This document shows, in pieces, positions 49,364 through 58,570 of a stretch of 64,000 nucleotides of DNA. Within the stretch, counting starts at the first letter, position 1, and each line of letters begins with the position of its first letter. The notes beneath the pieces were generated by a model. That model was not told where the DNA came from. It saw only the letters and a program-made list of their open reading frames with translations, and made no database searches. The DNA is taken from positions 29,275 through 93,274 of the forward strand of contig JBIIHW010000021.1 of NCBI GenBank assembly GCA_044235425.1, in the 5' to 3' direction. A program made the position numbers and the translations under genes. This DNA is from JBJSXJ01 sp044235425. GTDB lineage: Bacteria > Planctomycetota > Planctomycetia > Pirellulales > Pirellulaceae.

Positions 49364-52300
49364 TTATTTTGTTTCCAGCAGTTTTTCCATTTTCGCTGCC
49401 AGCTCCTCGATGCGATGACTCACCGCAACGACTTTACCTTCACGATCCACCAACATCAAAGTTGGAATACCGCGCACACCATATTTGGTGGCAAGTTCTT
49501 GTGTGCCTTCACCCGCCAGTGTCGTCCAGGGCAAAGGATTCTTCTCCAGAAAATCGGTCAACGCATCCAGATCGGCGTCGAGACTGATCCCGACAATGTC
49601 GAAGCCTTTCTTGTGATGCTTCTCATACATCGCTTTGACATTCGGTAACTCGCGAATGCACGGTCCGCACCAAGTGGCCCAGAAATCGACGATCACCACT
49701 TTGCCCCGATAGTCCTCCCACTTCAGCGGCTGACCATCCACGGTATTACCGGTGATCTCCAGCGGCTTCCCCACCAAATCCGATTCCTTCTGATCGGGTG
49801 ACTTCGCCAGCTTCCGACCATAACGTGCCAATTCCTTGTCATTACTCTTGGCGAACAAACCGCCCAGTTCGCCGAAATATTTTTCTCGCTGATCGCCATC
49901 TTCCAAACGATTGATCACTCGCACCGTACTCGATGCCAACCGCACATGACGTTCATCCAGCTTGTTCTGTTCACAGTACTCCTTCACAGTGGCCAGAACG
50001 GCTGGGAGTCGATCCAGCGGAGCGTTATCCGCCTCGATCACTTGACGTTCCAATTGCAAAAACTTGATCTGCCGCGCCACACTTGGTCGTTCGTCATTTT
50101 GCAATTCCTTGACGAACACGGCCAGTTTGTCCTCAGCTTCCGGGTTACCCTCCGCCGCTTGCTTGTGTAGCGTTTCCAGCTTGGCTTGCGTGGCGACGAG
50201 CTTCGTTTTTTCATCGGCTTCGGTCGCGGATAAGATGCGATCTGCCGCCATCACGATTGCATCCGCAAAGCCCGTACGACCCTGAATCGTCTTCGGCTTT
50301 TCCTGCATCTTGAGAATGAAATCGGCGAGCTGCCGAGTAGTAAGTGAAGCGCCCGGCGCGTAGGGATTACCGGCTGGAATCTGCTTTTCATCTTCCGTGG
50401 CCGGCGCCTTCGCCGTCGGGTCCTTGGTGGAGGAGTCCTTCGCGGTTGAGTCCTTCACAGTGGGAGCCTTCGCGGTTGGATCCTTCGCGGTTGGATCGCC
50501 AGCCGAACTGCGACCGGCCGTGGCAGTTCCGCCGCGCTTACCACTTGGCTTCGGCACAACGGCATCATCCGCCAGGGCTAGGAACACGTTTCGTGCTGCC
50601 TGCCGGCGGGCCGCCGCCTGGTCATCGCCCTTGTCCGCAGACTTACTTTCAGACTTATCAGCAGGCTTTTCCGTCGGCTTTTCCGTCGGCTTTTCCGCAG
50701 GCTTATCGTCCGCCTCTTTCCCATCCTGCTGCGACTCCTTAGGCGTTTCCTCTTTTGCGGGCGTCTTCTTCGCGGGAGGCGCTGCCGCATCATCGGGCTC
50801 GCCGGGCTCTTCACCAAACAACTCCGCCAGCTTGGCACCCAGTGCGGGGCCACGAACGTGCAGATCGGTCACTCGACCGTCACGTCCGATCAGCATCACG
50901 AACGGAATCGACTCCACTCCACATTGCTCACTTAGATCCGAGCCCACGACATTCGCCCAGGGCAAGGTCTGATTGGCAAAGAAGCGATCGACGAGTGCTT
51001 TATCGCGATCGAGATTGATCGCGACGACTTCAAAACCTTTTTCGTGGTAGCGATCGTAGTTTCGTTTGATATTGGGGATCTCCGCGAGACAGGGACGACA
51101 CCACGTGGCCCAGAAGTCGACCAGCACGATCTTGCCTTCATACTTCTTCCAATCAAACTCCTCGCCCTCCAGCGTCTTGCCGGTGATGACCAGCGGGCTG
51201 CCGATCAACTTCGCGCGACGCTGACGCAATTCGATCGTCTTCGCCAGCCCTTCGCCCTCACCACCCTCTTTGTCCGCGGGATAGGCTTGGGCCAGAGCGG
51301 CAAACAGGGGATCGGCTAAATCCTCGCGTCCTTGATGCTCCAGATTGCGAGCGATATCGAGCAGTTTTTCGAGCGTGAGTCGTCCGGGTTTACCTTCGAG
51401 TGCTTTGGTGGCGGCAGCCATCAGCGCTTCGGCTGCTTCCGGCTTGGCGTCCGGTGCTAACACCGCTTCAAACTTGGCGTCGATTTCAAGTTCGTAAAGG
51501 CTGGTGAGTTCGGTGAGCTGGGGCAACATGGCGTTGATCCGCTCACTCTTCGTTCCCTTAAACGCCTCACCAATCGCCTGAAATGCACTCAGAGCTTCCT
51601 TCTGCATCTGGCTGGCTTGCAGCATACCAGCCGCTTGCACGGTCATGTCGAACAGTTCTTCATCCTTGTTGGAATCCGCCAGCAACTGATTCAGTTTTTC
51701 AGAAATCTCATCGGGCTCGACCGCGCCACCGCTGGCCAGTTTCGCGAGTGTGAGTTGCAGCTGCGTCATCGTGCCGATGCGCACCAGGGCCGGACTCTTG
51801 TCCTTCACCAGTTCATCGCAGAACGCACTCATCTTCTTTTCCATGCCGGGCATCCGCATCTGCGTCATTTGAATGAGCAGATCGCGTTTGCCGCGGGCGA
51901 CGAGAGCACGCTGCTTATCGTCGGCGTCACTTGCCAAGAGGCGGTCGATGACGGTGAGTTGATCTTCCATCCACTGGGGTGCGTTGCGCATGCGCTCGCG
52001 GTCGTCTTTACCTGGCGGACCGTTCTGCTCCATTTTGCGTAAGAACGCCAGCATCTCATCGGGGGAGCCTTCAGGAAGCGGCTTGGCGGTATCAGCAGGT
52101 TCGCCGGTCTCCCCTGGATCCCCTTCGCCCACTCCGGGAGGCGTCGTCGGCGGTTTGGTGGACTTACCGGCAACTTTTTGAGCCTGCCCCGATCCGGCTG
52201 CATCGCCGGGTGCGCCGCTGTTGCCCGGAGCCGGTTCGGCAGCACCCTCGGCGGTGTCATCGCCCGCCACTTGATAGCGACTTTTATTGGCCGCTTTCGG

Positions 52301-52411
52301 CTCGGAGCTGCCACTGCAGCCTCCGGCGACCATCGTCGCTACCATGCTTCCTGCGATCAGGCCGCAGCCCAACCAACGAACCCAGCTACGCCCATCGCTC
52401 GTGTTAGTCAT
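49364..52411 (-). CDS. Lipoprotein with two TlpA/ResA-like thioredoxin domains
   Basis: 1015 residues from ATG 52411, with ggag just upstream. The signal ends VAGGCSGS (lipobox), so it is probably membrane-anchored outside the cytoplasm. Helical regions precede each of two AhpC/TSA-type thioredoxin domains: one with WCRPC near residue 438 (KIVLVDFWATWCRPC) and one with WCGPC near 914 (KVVIVDFWATWCGPC). The linker between them is Lys/Glu/Pro-rich, made of EKPTEKPTEKPADK and TAKDPTAK repeats. It probably reduces disulfides or services cytochrome maturation; the large helical parts suggest protein-protein contacts. Confidence 0.9.
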   Translation of the reverse strand: MTNTSDGRSWVRWLGCGLIAGSMVATMVAGGCSGSSEPKAANKSRYQVAGDDTAEGAAEPAPGNSGAPGDAAGSGQAQKVAGKSTKPPTTPPGVGEGDPGETGEPADTAKPLPEGSPDEMLAFLRKMEQNGPPGKDDRERMRNAPQWMEDQLTVIDRLLASDADDKQRALVARGKRDLLIQMTQMRMPGMEKKMSAFCDELVKDKSPALVRIGTMTQLQLTLAKLASGGAVEPDEISEKLNQLLADSNKDEELFDMTVQAAGMLQASQMQKEALSAFQAIGEAFKGTKSERINAMLPQLTELTSLYELEIDAKFEAVLAPDAKPEAAEALMAAATKALEGKPGRLTLEKLLDIARNLEHQGREDLADPLFAALAQAYPADKEGGEGEGLAKTIELRQRRAKLIGSPLVITGKTLEGEEFDWKKYEGKIVLVDFWATWCRPCLAEIPNIKRNYDRYHEKGFEVVAINLDRDKALVDRFFANQTLPWANVVGSDLSEQCGVESIPFVMLIGRDGRVTDLHVRGPALGAKLAELFGEEPGEPDDAAAPPAKKTPAKEETPKESQQDGKEADDKPAEKPTEKPTEKPADKSESKSADKGDDQAAARRQAARNVFLALADDAVVPKPSGKRGGTATAGRSSAGDPTAKDPTAKAPTVKDSTAKDSSTKDPTAKAPATEDEKQIPAGNPYAPGASLTTRQLADFILKMQEKPKTIQGRTGFADAIVMAADRILSATEADEKTKLVATQAKLETLHKQAAEGNPEAEDKLAVFVKELQNDERPSVARQIKFLQLERQVIEADNAPLDRLPAVLATVKEYCEQNKLDERHVRLASSTVRVINRLEDGDQREKYFGELGGLFAKSNDKELARYGRKLAKSPDQKESDLVGKPLEITGNTVDGQPLKWEDYRGKVVIVDFWATWCGPCIRELPNVKAMYEKHHKKGFDIVGISLDADLDALTDFLEKNPLPWTTLAGEGTQELATKYGVRGIPTLMLVDREGKVVAVSHRIEELAAKMEKLLETK

Positions 52412-52557
52412 AATCTCCGTTCCTCTTCCTACCACCGATACAGATTCCCTGATCCCGCGAGCATTGTAGGTGAAACCAGTCGAGAGAACAGCGCCGAATC
52501 GCTTGAAGTTTCGCTGCAGCAGGGCGCGAGTTGCGGGACACCGAAGAGGTGGCCGGC

Positions 52558-52745
52558 ACAGAGCAGATGGGGGTACAGAGCAGATGGGGGTAAGGGGAAG
52601 AGGTTTCGCGTGGAGACGCGGGGAACGCGGAGGGGGGGGTGAAGGGAGAAGAGAGAGTGTGTGAAAGGGTGAGTGAGTCTGTGAGTGAGAAGAAAAGAAT
52701 AGGAAGAGAGGGACGACGAGAGGGGCAGGGGAGGGGTGTTCGGGA
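52558..52745 (+). repeat. 17-bp direct repeat and long polypurine tract
   Basis: acagagcagatgggggt is repeated exactly at 52558-52574 and 52575-52591, followed by about 150 bases that are almost pure A/G on this strand, with several GGGG runs. It could form triplex or G-quadruplex structures in the TlpA leader. Confidence 0.8.
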
Positions 52746-52786
52746 GCGATGAAAAACAAAGCGTGTCGGCACGAATCAGTCCGATG

Positions 52787-52816
52787 TTGACCCAATTTGC
52801 GAAAACGATCTATAAT
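52787..52816 (+). promoter_or_regulatory. Sigma70-type promoter for dnaG-rpoD
   Basis: ttgacc (52787-52792) and tataat (52811-52816) are separated by 18 bases, five and six matches to the consensus hexamers. Transcription would start near 52823, leaving a leader of about 120 bases before the dnaG ATG. Confidence 0.75.
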
Positions 52817-52827
52817 TATCTTCGCTT

Positions 52828-52843
52828 GTGCTACGGATAGCAC
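52828..52843 (+). promoter_or_regulatory. Leader hairpin of the dnaG transcript
   Basis: gtgcta-cgga-tagcac folds into a perfect six-pair stem with a four-base loop just after the predicted start site. A second small stem (ggtc-tttcag-gacc) follows at 52851. They may protect the 5' end or slow initiation; no T-run follows. Confidence 0.5.
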
Positions 52844-52943
52844 GATTGCTGGTCTTTCAGGACCGGCGGCACTGTGCTTGTTTCCCTGATCCAGATGGTG
52901 AAACGAGTTCAGGTTCGGAGTTGAAACAAGGAGGTGACGCTCC

Positions 52944-54911
52944 ATGCGGCCGCTCACACGGCGTGGCTCGACCATGCCCGTACTCGTGCGTCGTCTGAAC
53001 GCGTCCTATCCCGCCCGGGAGATCCGGCTCGTGTCGTATTCGCCAGCGGATGACAGCAAGGAGCGGGTTCGTCAAGCGACGGACATTGCCGATTTGGTCG
53101 GCAGCTATCTCGAGCTGCGCCGGCAGGGCCGTAATTACGTGGCGCGTTGTCCCTGGCACGACGATCGCAAGCCGAGTCTGCAGGTGAACCCGGAGCGTCA
53201 GTCCTGGAAATGCTGGGTCTGTAATATTGGCGGCGATGTATTCAGCTTCGTCATGCGGCGGGAAGGGGTCGAATTTCCCGAGGCACTGCGAATGCTGGCG
53301 GATCGTGCTGGCATCACGCTCGCCGCCCAGCGCCCCAAAGCGGCCACTCAGCCGGGTAGTCCTGACGACAAGGCCACACTGTACCAGGCGATGGCCTGGG
53401 CCGAAGCGCAGTTCCATCAGTGCCTCCTCGAAGCGCCCGCCGCCGAGGCGGCTCGTCGTTATCTGGATGATCGTGGGATCACGGAGCAAAGTATCGAAAA
53501 ATTCCGGCTGGGCTACGCGCCAGATCAGTGGCAATGGCTGGTCGAGCGAGCGCGGGGAACGGCCTTTTCCGAGGCGGTGCTGGAAGCCTGCGATTTAATT
53601 GGGCGCGGTACCAGTGGCCGGACCTATGACAGGTTTAAGGGGCGAGTGTTATTTCCGATCCATGACACTCAGGGTCGACCGATCGCGCTGGGTGGGCGCA
53701 TTTTACCTGGGGCGGTAGCGGCGGATCCTGATCGCAACGCCAACGCTGCGAAATACATTAATTCGCGCGAAAATCCGCTCTTCACAAAAAGCGACAATTT
53801 GTACGCGCTGCATCTAGCCAAACAGTCGCTGAATGCCAAATCGCGCAGCATCGTCGTGGTGGAAGGCTACACCGATGTCGTGATCGCTCATCAAGTGGGA
53901 CTATCGAATGTCGTGGCGGTCTTGGGCACGGCACTCAATGGTCGTCATATTCGCTTGCTGCGACGATTTGCGGACACCGTTTATCTGGTGCTGGACGGGG
54001 ACGAAGCCGGACAGCGGCGCACGAACGAGATTCTCGGGCTATTCGTGGCGGAGCAGTATGACTTACGGATCATGACGTTGCCGAATCAAATGGATCCGGC
54101 CGATTTTTGCCTGGCCGAGGGTCGTGCGGCGTTTGAAGCTTTGCTGAGCACGGCGACGGATGCCATCGAGCATAAGATTCGCGTGGAAACTCGCGGGCTC
54201 GACTTGGTCAACGACACCTATCAAGCCAATCGAGCCTTAGAAAATATTCTGCAGACGATTGCTCGAGCACCCCGTGCGATTTCCGCCAGTGCGGCTGATC
54301 ACGCCTTATGGGAATCACAAATTATTAACCGCCTCGCTCGCCAATTCATGATCAGCGATACCGAGGTGCGAGGAAGATTTCAAACTCTGCGACGCAGCGA
54401 CGAGCGTCCGCTGGACGCCGTGGCGGCCGACGAGTTGCCCAGCGAGACACTTCCCGGCATCGCACTGGGCAGCCTGCCAGCCAAGGAGCGCGAGTTGCTG
54501 GAAATTTTGACCTTACATCCCGAGCTTGGCGGGACGGCCTTCGCTCAAATTCATGTCGAAGACTTGCAATGTCCGGCTACGAAAAAACTGTTCAATACGA
54601 TGCAGCAGCTCGTGGAATTGGGCGAGCCGATGGAGTTCACCTATCTGCTGTCGGCGCTCGAAGACGAACCACTCAAAGGGCTACTCGTACAACTAGACGA
54701 TAGTGGGCGTGAAAAAGCGACGCTCGCCAGCGAAACTGCCGCCCAGCGACTCGACGGACTCGTACGAGATTTCGAACTGCAGCGTCAATCCCGACTCGCT
54801 CGACCCGACCTGTCGGCACTCGATCAAAAATCCCTTCCATTCGAGTCCGAGTTGGAGGTTTTACAGCGATTACTGGCGCAGGAGAGGAGTCGACGTGGCT
54901 TGTTGAATTGA
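52944..54911 (+). CDS. dnaG: DNA primase
   Basis: 655 residues, a perfect aaggaggtga upstream of the ATG. It makes RNA primers for replication. The zinc-binding domain CPWHDDRKPSLQVN...KCWVC gives a Cys-X2-His...Cys-X2-Cys (Cys69, His72, Cys90, Cys93); the RNA-polymerase/TOPRIM core has VEGYTDVVIAHQVG near residue 305 and DGDEAGQRR; the C-terminal helicase-binding domain starts near 460. The N-terminus is about 50 residues longer than E. coli DnaG but the Shine-Dalgarno supports it. rpoD follows, the classic macromolecular synthesis pairing, here without rpsU. Confidence 0.95.
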   Translation: MRPLTRRGSTMPVLVRRLNASYPAREIRLVSYSPADDSKERVRQATDIADLVGSYLELRRQGRNYVARCPWHDDRKPSLQVNPERQSWKCWVCNIGGDVFSFVMRREGVEFPEALRMLADRAGITLAAQRPKAATQPGSPDDKATLYQAMAWAEAQFHQCLLEAPAAEAARRYLDDRGITEQSIEKFRLGYAPDQWQWLVERARGTAFSEAVLEACDLIGRGTSGRTYDRFKGRVLFPIHDTQGRPIALGGRILPGAVAADPDRNANAAKYINSRENPLFTKSDNLYALHLAKQSLNAKSRSIVVVEGYTDVVIAHQVGLSNVVAVLGTALNGRHIRLLRRFADTVYLVLDGDEAGQRRTNEILGLFVAEQYDLRIMTLPNQMDPADFCLAEGRAAFEALLSTATDAIEHKIRVETRGLDLVNDTYQANRALENILQTIARAPRAISASAADHALWESQIINRLARQFMISDTEVRGRFQTLRRSDERPLDAVAADELPSETLPGIALGSLPAKERELLEILTLHPELGGTAFAQIHVEDLQCPATKKLFNTMQQLVELGEPMEFTYLLSALEDEPLKGLLVQLDDSGREKATLASETAAQRLDGLVRDFELQRQSRLARPDLSALDQKSLPFESELEVLQRLLAQERSRRGLLN

Positions 54912-54962
54912 ACCGGTTTTACTGTGGTTTCTTCAGGCCGTCGTGGATGTTGATGGTTTAGA

Positions 54963-55062
54963 GCAGAGCTTCGTTAGTTTGTTTGATTCGTTTGTTTGGT
55001 TAGTTTGTTTGGTTAGTTTAGTTTGGTTTGTTTGGTTAGATCGTTGGTTGGTTGGAATGAAA
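54963..55062 (+). repeat. T/G-rich low-complexity tract between dnaG and rpoD
   Basis: About 100 bases made of drifting units such as gtttgtttggttagttt, with almost no C. The tract lies in the 314-base gap before rpoD and otherwise holds no gene. The strand bias is extreme compared with the surroundings. Confidence 0.8.
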
Positions 55063-55225
55063 TCGGCTGAGCGGAATTTCAAGGGCCCATGGATGGGAAC
55101 TTGGTTTCGCGCGTGACGTTTAACTGGCGACCCAGGATTGCTGGCGCGATCCCCACTGCCGGAAGAGCGAAACGTGGTTGGTGTCACGACGGCGCGTGAG
55201 CGTCGTATTCAGGAGGATTGGTCAC

Positions 55226-56893
55226 GTGAACCATATGGAAACGGATTTGAAGGATTTATTACGTCGCGGCAAACAGCAAGGTTATTTGACTTACGAAGAA
55301 GTGAATGCCTATTTGCCGGACCAGGATGTCACCACCGAGAAGCTCGATAATCTCTTGGTGGCTTTGGAGCAGCGCGGGATTGAAATCGTCGATCAGCCGC
55401 TGGTGGCGGCTTCTCGTCCCGCCAAGACCACTCGCCCTGAGCTACGGATTGCACCAGGGACGGCGTTGGGCGGCTCGGCGACGACGGCGGCACCGGCACC
55501 CGTGGAATTGCCCAAGCCGAGCGAAGATCCGATTCGGATGTATTTAAGTCAGATGGCGAACATTCCGCTGCTGACACGAGATGAAGAGATCGCGTTGGCG
55601 AAGAAAATCGAGGTCTCGCGCAAGCGTTTTCGTCGCATGCTGCTGACCTGTGACTTTGCCTTGCGAGCGACCGTGGAGACGCTGAAGAAGGTACATCGCG
55701 GTGAGTTGCCCTTTGATCGAACCATCAAGGTCTCCCTCACCGAACGACTTACCAAGGAGCAGATTCAAGCTCGGATGCCCCATAATCTACGGACCTTGGA
55801 GCATTTAATCAGTCGCAACCATGACGACTTTTCCGCCCTGATTTCCCGCTCCACGACGCCTGCAAAACGAGCGTTGGCGCGGCGCGATTTCTTGCGTCGC
55901 CGAGCGAAGTGTTTGCAGCTGGTGGAGGAGTTAAGTCTGCGGACTCGTCGCGTGCATCCTTTGATGCGACAGCTGGACGATTTTTCTCAGCGGATGGATG
56001 AGATTCGTAATCGGCTGACCAAGATCCAGGGTGATCCCGAGGCGGCTGAGGAGCGCACGGTGCTGCGTCACGAGCTGCGCGACTTGATGTTGACGACCCT
56101 GGAGAGCCCGAGCAGCTTGCGCACTCGCGTGACTCTCATGCGCCGTCTTTACCAGGAATATGAAAATGTGAAGCGTGATTTGTCAGCGGCCAATTTGCGT
56201 TTGGTCGTTTCGATCGCCAAGAAATATCGCAATCGCGGGTTGAGTTTCCTGGATCTGATTCAAGAGGGAAACACGGGCTTGATGCGGGCGGTGGACAAGT
56301 ATGAGTACCGTCGCGGCTTTAAGTTCTCAACCTATGCGACCTGGTGGATTCGCCAGGCGATCACGCGCGCAATTTCCGATCAAGCGCGTACGATTCGTAT
56401 CCCCGCGCACATGATCGACGTGCTGGGAACGCTGCGCAACACGCAGAAGAAGTTAGTGCAGCAATTGCATCGCGAGCCGACACTGGAAGAGATTGCCACC
56501 AGTGCGGGCGTGCCCTTCGATGAAGCTCGAAGAGTGCTGGATATTGGTCGTAATCCGGCCAGTTTAGATCGTCCGGTTGGGGAGGGCGAGGATTCGTCGT
56601 TCGGTGAACTCATCCAGGATCACTCGACCGAAAATCCGCTCCGCCTGGCCAACAACGGAATCTTGCGCGAGAAGATCGAAGCGCTGCTCAAGACGCTCAC
56701 GTTCCGCGAGCGGGAAATCATTCGTCTGCGGTATGGGCTGGGCGATGGTTACACCTACACGCTGGAAGAGGTCGGTCGCATCTTCAAAGTCACTCGCGAA
56801 CGCGTTCGCCAGATTGAAGCCAAGGCCGTGAAGAAGCTGCAGCATCCCGTGCGAAGCCAGCAGCTGGCAGGCTTCATGCGTGGTGCCGCGTAA
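55226..56893 (+). CDS. rpoD: RNA polymerase primary sigma factor (sigma70)
   Basis: 555 residues from GTG 55226, nine bases after aggagg; ATG 55235 would be 18 bases away and is the less likely start. Regions: sigma 1.1-like N-terminus (LLRRGKQQGYLTYEEVNAYLP), 1.2 (DPIRMYLSQMANIPLLTRDEE), 2 (NLRLVVSIAKKYRNRGLSFLDLIQEGNTGLMRAVDKYEYRRGFKFSTYATWWIRQAITRAI), 3 (AHMIDVLGTLRNTQKKL) and 4 (TYTLEEVGRIFKVTRERVRQIEAKAVKKLQ). All residues that read -10 and -35 boxes of the housekeeping type are present, agreeing with the dnaG promoter. Essential for general transcription. Confidence 0.96.
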   Translation: MNHMETDLKDLLRRGKQQGYLTYEEVNAYLPDQDVTTEKLDNLLVALEQRGIEIVDQPLVAASRPAKTTRPELRIAPGTALGGSATTAAPAPVELPKPSEDPIRMYLSQMANIPLLTRDEEIALAKKIEVSRKRFRRMLLTCDFALRATVETLKKVHRGELPFDRTIKVSLTERLTKEQIQARMPHNLRTLEHLISRNHDDFSALISRSTTPAKRALARRDFLRRRAKCLQLVEELSLRTRRVHPLMRQLDDFSQRMDEIRNRLTKIQGDPEAAEERTVLRHELRDLMLTTLESPSSLRTRVTLMRRLYQEYENVKRDLSAANLRLVVSIAKKYRNRGLSFLDLIQEGNTGLMRAVDKYEYRRGFKFSTYATWWIRQAITRAISDQARTIRIPAHMIDVLGTLRNTQKKLVQQLHREPTLEEIATSAGVPFDEARRVLDIGRNPASLDRPVGEGEDSSFGELIQDHSTENPLRLANNGILREKIEALLKTLTFREREIIRLRYGLGDGYTYTLEEVGRIFKVTRERVRQIEAKAVKKLQHPVRSQQLAGFMRGAA

Positions 56894-56992
56894 CCTGGCT
56901 GGGTAGGCGCTGAGGCCAGCCCGTATCAGCATCCTGCTGTGGGGCCATCCAAGGATCGCTTCAGACAAATCCCAGCTCGACGTCTCATCAAT

Positions 56993-57037
56993 GACTCCGC
57001 CGTCATCGACCGAAAGGTAGGCCCGGCGGAGTCGTCG
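56993..57037 (+). terminator. Possible rpoD terminator hairpin
   Basis: gactccgccg (56993-57002) and cggcggagtc (57024-57033) pair perfectly over ten bases around a 21-base loop, about 100 bases after rpoD. The following run (gtcgttt) has only three T, so the hairpin may be rho-dependent or regulatory. Confidence 0.5.
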
Positions 57038-57157
57038 TTTATACCGGCGTTACTCCACGATAGCGGCGCTACTCCACGTGTGCGCCGATGACGGATGGCG
57101 TAGACTAAGGGAGTTCAGATTCCGTTCGTGACCCGCGAAGCAGAAAGCACTGCCACC

Positions 57158-57862
57158 ATGAAGATCGCTCGAGGCAAACTACAAGAGTTGCACCGGATTC
57201 ACCGTCAACAGACGGACCTGCGCGAACGACTCGCTCGCGGCCCCAAATTGATTGCGGCAGCGGAGGGGAGTGTGAAAACAACTGAGCAGCAGCTGGTGCA
57301 AGCGAAGGATGCCTATCGCAAAGGCCGCATGGGGGTCGATGAAAAGCAACTGCACTTGAAACAGCGCGAGTCGCGAGTGAAGGATTTGCAAGGCAAGCTG
57401 AACGCCTGCGAGAACAATCGTGAGTATCAGATTCTGACCACTCAGATTGCCGCCGACCAAAAAGCCAACAGTGTTTTAGAGGACGAGATTCTCGAAGGTA
57501 TTGAAGTGCTCGAGGCGCTGCAGACCGAGGTGAAATTGCAGGAAGGCAATGTGGTCAAAGTGCAAGATGAGCTCGTGCGAGTACGGCAGCGAGTACAAGA
57601 ACAGCAAGCGGGATTGGAGTCGGAGTTGACACGTGTGCAAGCGGCACTTGCGCGGGCGGAGGAGGATTTGCCGGAGGATTTTCGCATCGAGTACTTGCGA
57701 GTGACGAAGGCGCGGGGCGAACAGGCACTCGCACCGCTCGAAGGCCAATCCTGCGGTGGCTGTTATCAAACGTTGACTCCGCAAACGGTCAATGATGTAT
57801 TGGCTGGGCGACCAGTCTTCTGTCGCAGCTGTGGCGTTTTACTCTATCCGGTTGCCGAGTGA
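57158..57862 (+). CDS. Coiled-coil protein with C4 zinc ribbon
   Basis: 234 residues from ATG 57158; a GTG ten codons earlier is possible, as neither has a clear Shine-Dalgarno. A long coiled coil (residues about 5-170, heptads rich in Leu, Gln, Glu) is followed by a zinc ribbon CGGCYQTLTPQTVNDVLAGRPVFCRSCGVLLYP with four Cys (CX2C...CX2C). This is the conserved bacterial family often annotated as C4-type zinc ribbon protein. Its cellular role is not settled; a link to nucleic-acid metabolism is suggested by such neighbours as rpoD and greA. Confidence 0.85.
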   Translation: MKIARGKLQELHRIHRQQTDLRERLARGPKLIAAAEGSVKTTEQQLVQAKDAYRKGRMGVDEKQLHLKQRESRVKDLQGKLNACENNREYQILTTQIAADQKANSVLEDEILEGIEVLEALQTEVKLQEGNVVKVQDELVRVRQRVQEQQAGLESELTRVQAALARAEEDLPEDFRIEYLRVTKARGEQALAPLEGQSCGGCYQTLTPQTVNDVLAGRPVFCRSCGVLLYPVAE

Positions 57863-57967
57863 TCGCGAGTAATTCAACCTCAGACCGATCTTTACATTCA
57901 CCGCTGAATAACTAAAAATGGTGCTTCAATGTTGTGATTGATCGGCAATCAGCAGCGTACAAATCGT

Positions 57968-58003
57968 CGCGGCCTCCACCTTGGTGGAGGTCGTGTTTTT
58001 TTG
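57968..58003 (+). terminator. Intrinsic terminator immediately upstream of greA
   Basis: cctccacc-tt-ggtggagg pairs perfectly over eight bases (57973-57990), extended by about five more pairs, and is followed by seven T (57996-58002). It ends 30 bases before the greA ATG, so it either terminates the zinc-ribbon transcript or lies within the greA leader. Confidence 0.85.
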
Positions 58004-58032
58004 TGAAGGTTCGTGAGGAGCAGGGTGGAACG

Positions 58033-58518
58033 ATGAGCGACTACATCCCGATGACTCAAGCTGGCTACAACAAAATCAAGGCAGAAATCGAACAATTGGA
58101 ATTGGTCGAGATGCCGAAGATTGCGGAAAAGATTGCCGAGGCTCGCGCTGAGGGCGACTTGCGCGAGAACGCTGAGTATCACGGCCAGCGTGAACGCCAG
58201 GGCCAGATGCAAGCCAAGATCAATTATCTGAAGAGCAAGCTGGCCAAAGCATCGATCGTGGATTCCAGTCGGTTACCAAAGGACGAAGTGGCCTTTGGTG
58301 CCACGGTGACCGTCAAAGACCTCGACTTTGATGACGAAGAGGTCTTCACGCTCGTCGGTGCCGGCGAGGAGAATTACGATCAGGGTAAGATCCTGGTGAC
58401 GAGTCCGATGGGGATGGGATTGGTTGGCAAAAAGGTTGGTGAGGTCGCGGAGATTAAAGCGCCTAAAGGCGTCATCCGCTTTGAGATCCTCAAGATCAGC
58501 TATGAACTCGATGAGTGA
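58033..58518 (+). CDS. greA: Transcription elongation (cleavage) factor
   Basis: 161 residues. GreA enters the secondary channel of RNA polymerase and stimulates cleavage of backtracked RNA. The N-terminal coiled-coil (TQAGYNKIKAEIEQLELVEMPKIAEKIAEARAEGDLRENAEYHGQRERQGQM) holds the tip acidic pair in EGDLRENAEYH; the C-terminal FKBP-like domain follows (VAFGATVTVKDL...VTSPMGMGLVGKKVGEVAEIKAPKG). The terminator just before it implies regulation in the leader. The next gene may overlap its end. Confidence 0.95.
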   Translation: MSDYIPMTQAGYNKIKAEIEQLELVEMPKIAEKIAEARAEGDLRENAEYHGQRERQGQMQAKINYLKSKLAKASIVDSSRLPKDEVAFGATVTVKDLDFDDEEVFTLVGAGEENYDQGKILVTSPMGMGLVGKKVGEVAEIKAPKGVIRFEILKISYELDE

Positions 58519-58570
58519 TTTCGGCGGGCTGATGGTCCCTGGTCGATCGGTTCGAGAAATCGCAGCCGTG

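Larger units (their letters stand above)
52412..52943. other. Divergent regulatory region between TlpA-like gene and dnaG
   Basis: 532 bases. The left part is the TlpA leader and a purine-rich tract with a 17-bp duplication (52558-52591). The right part carries the dnaG promoter at 52787-52816 and a hairpin in its leader. No gene is credible here. Confidence 0.8.
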
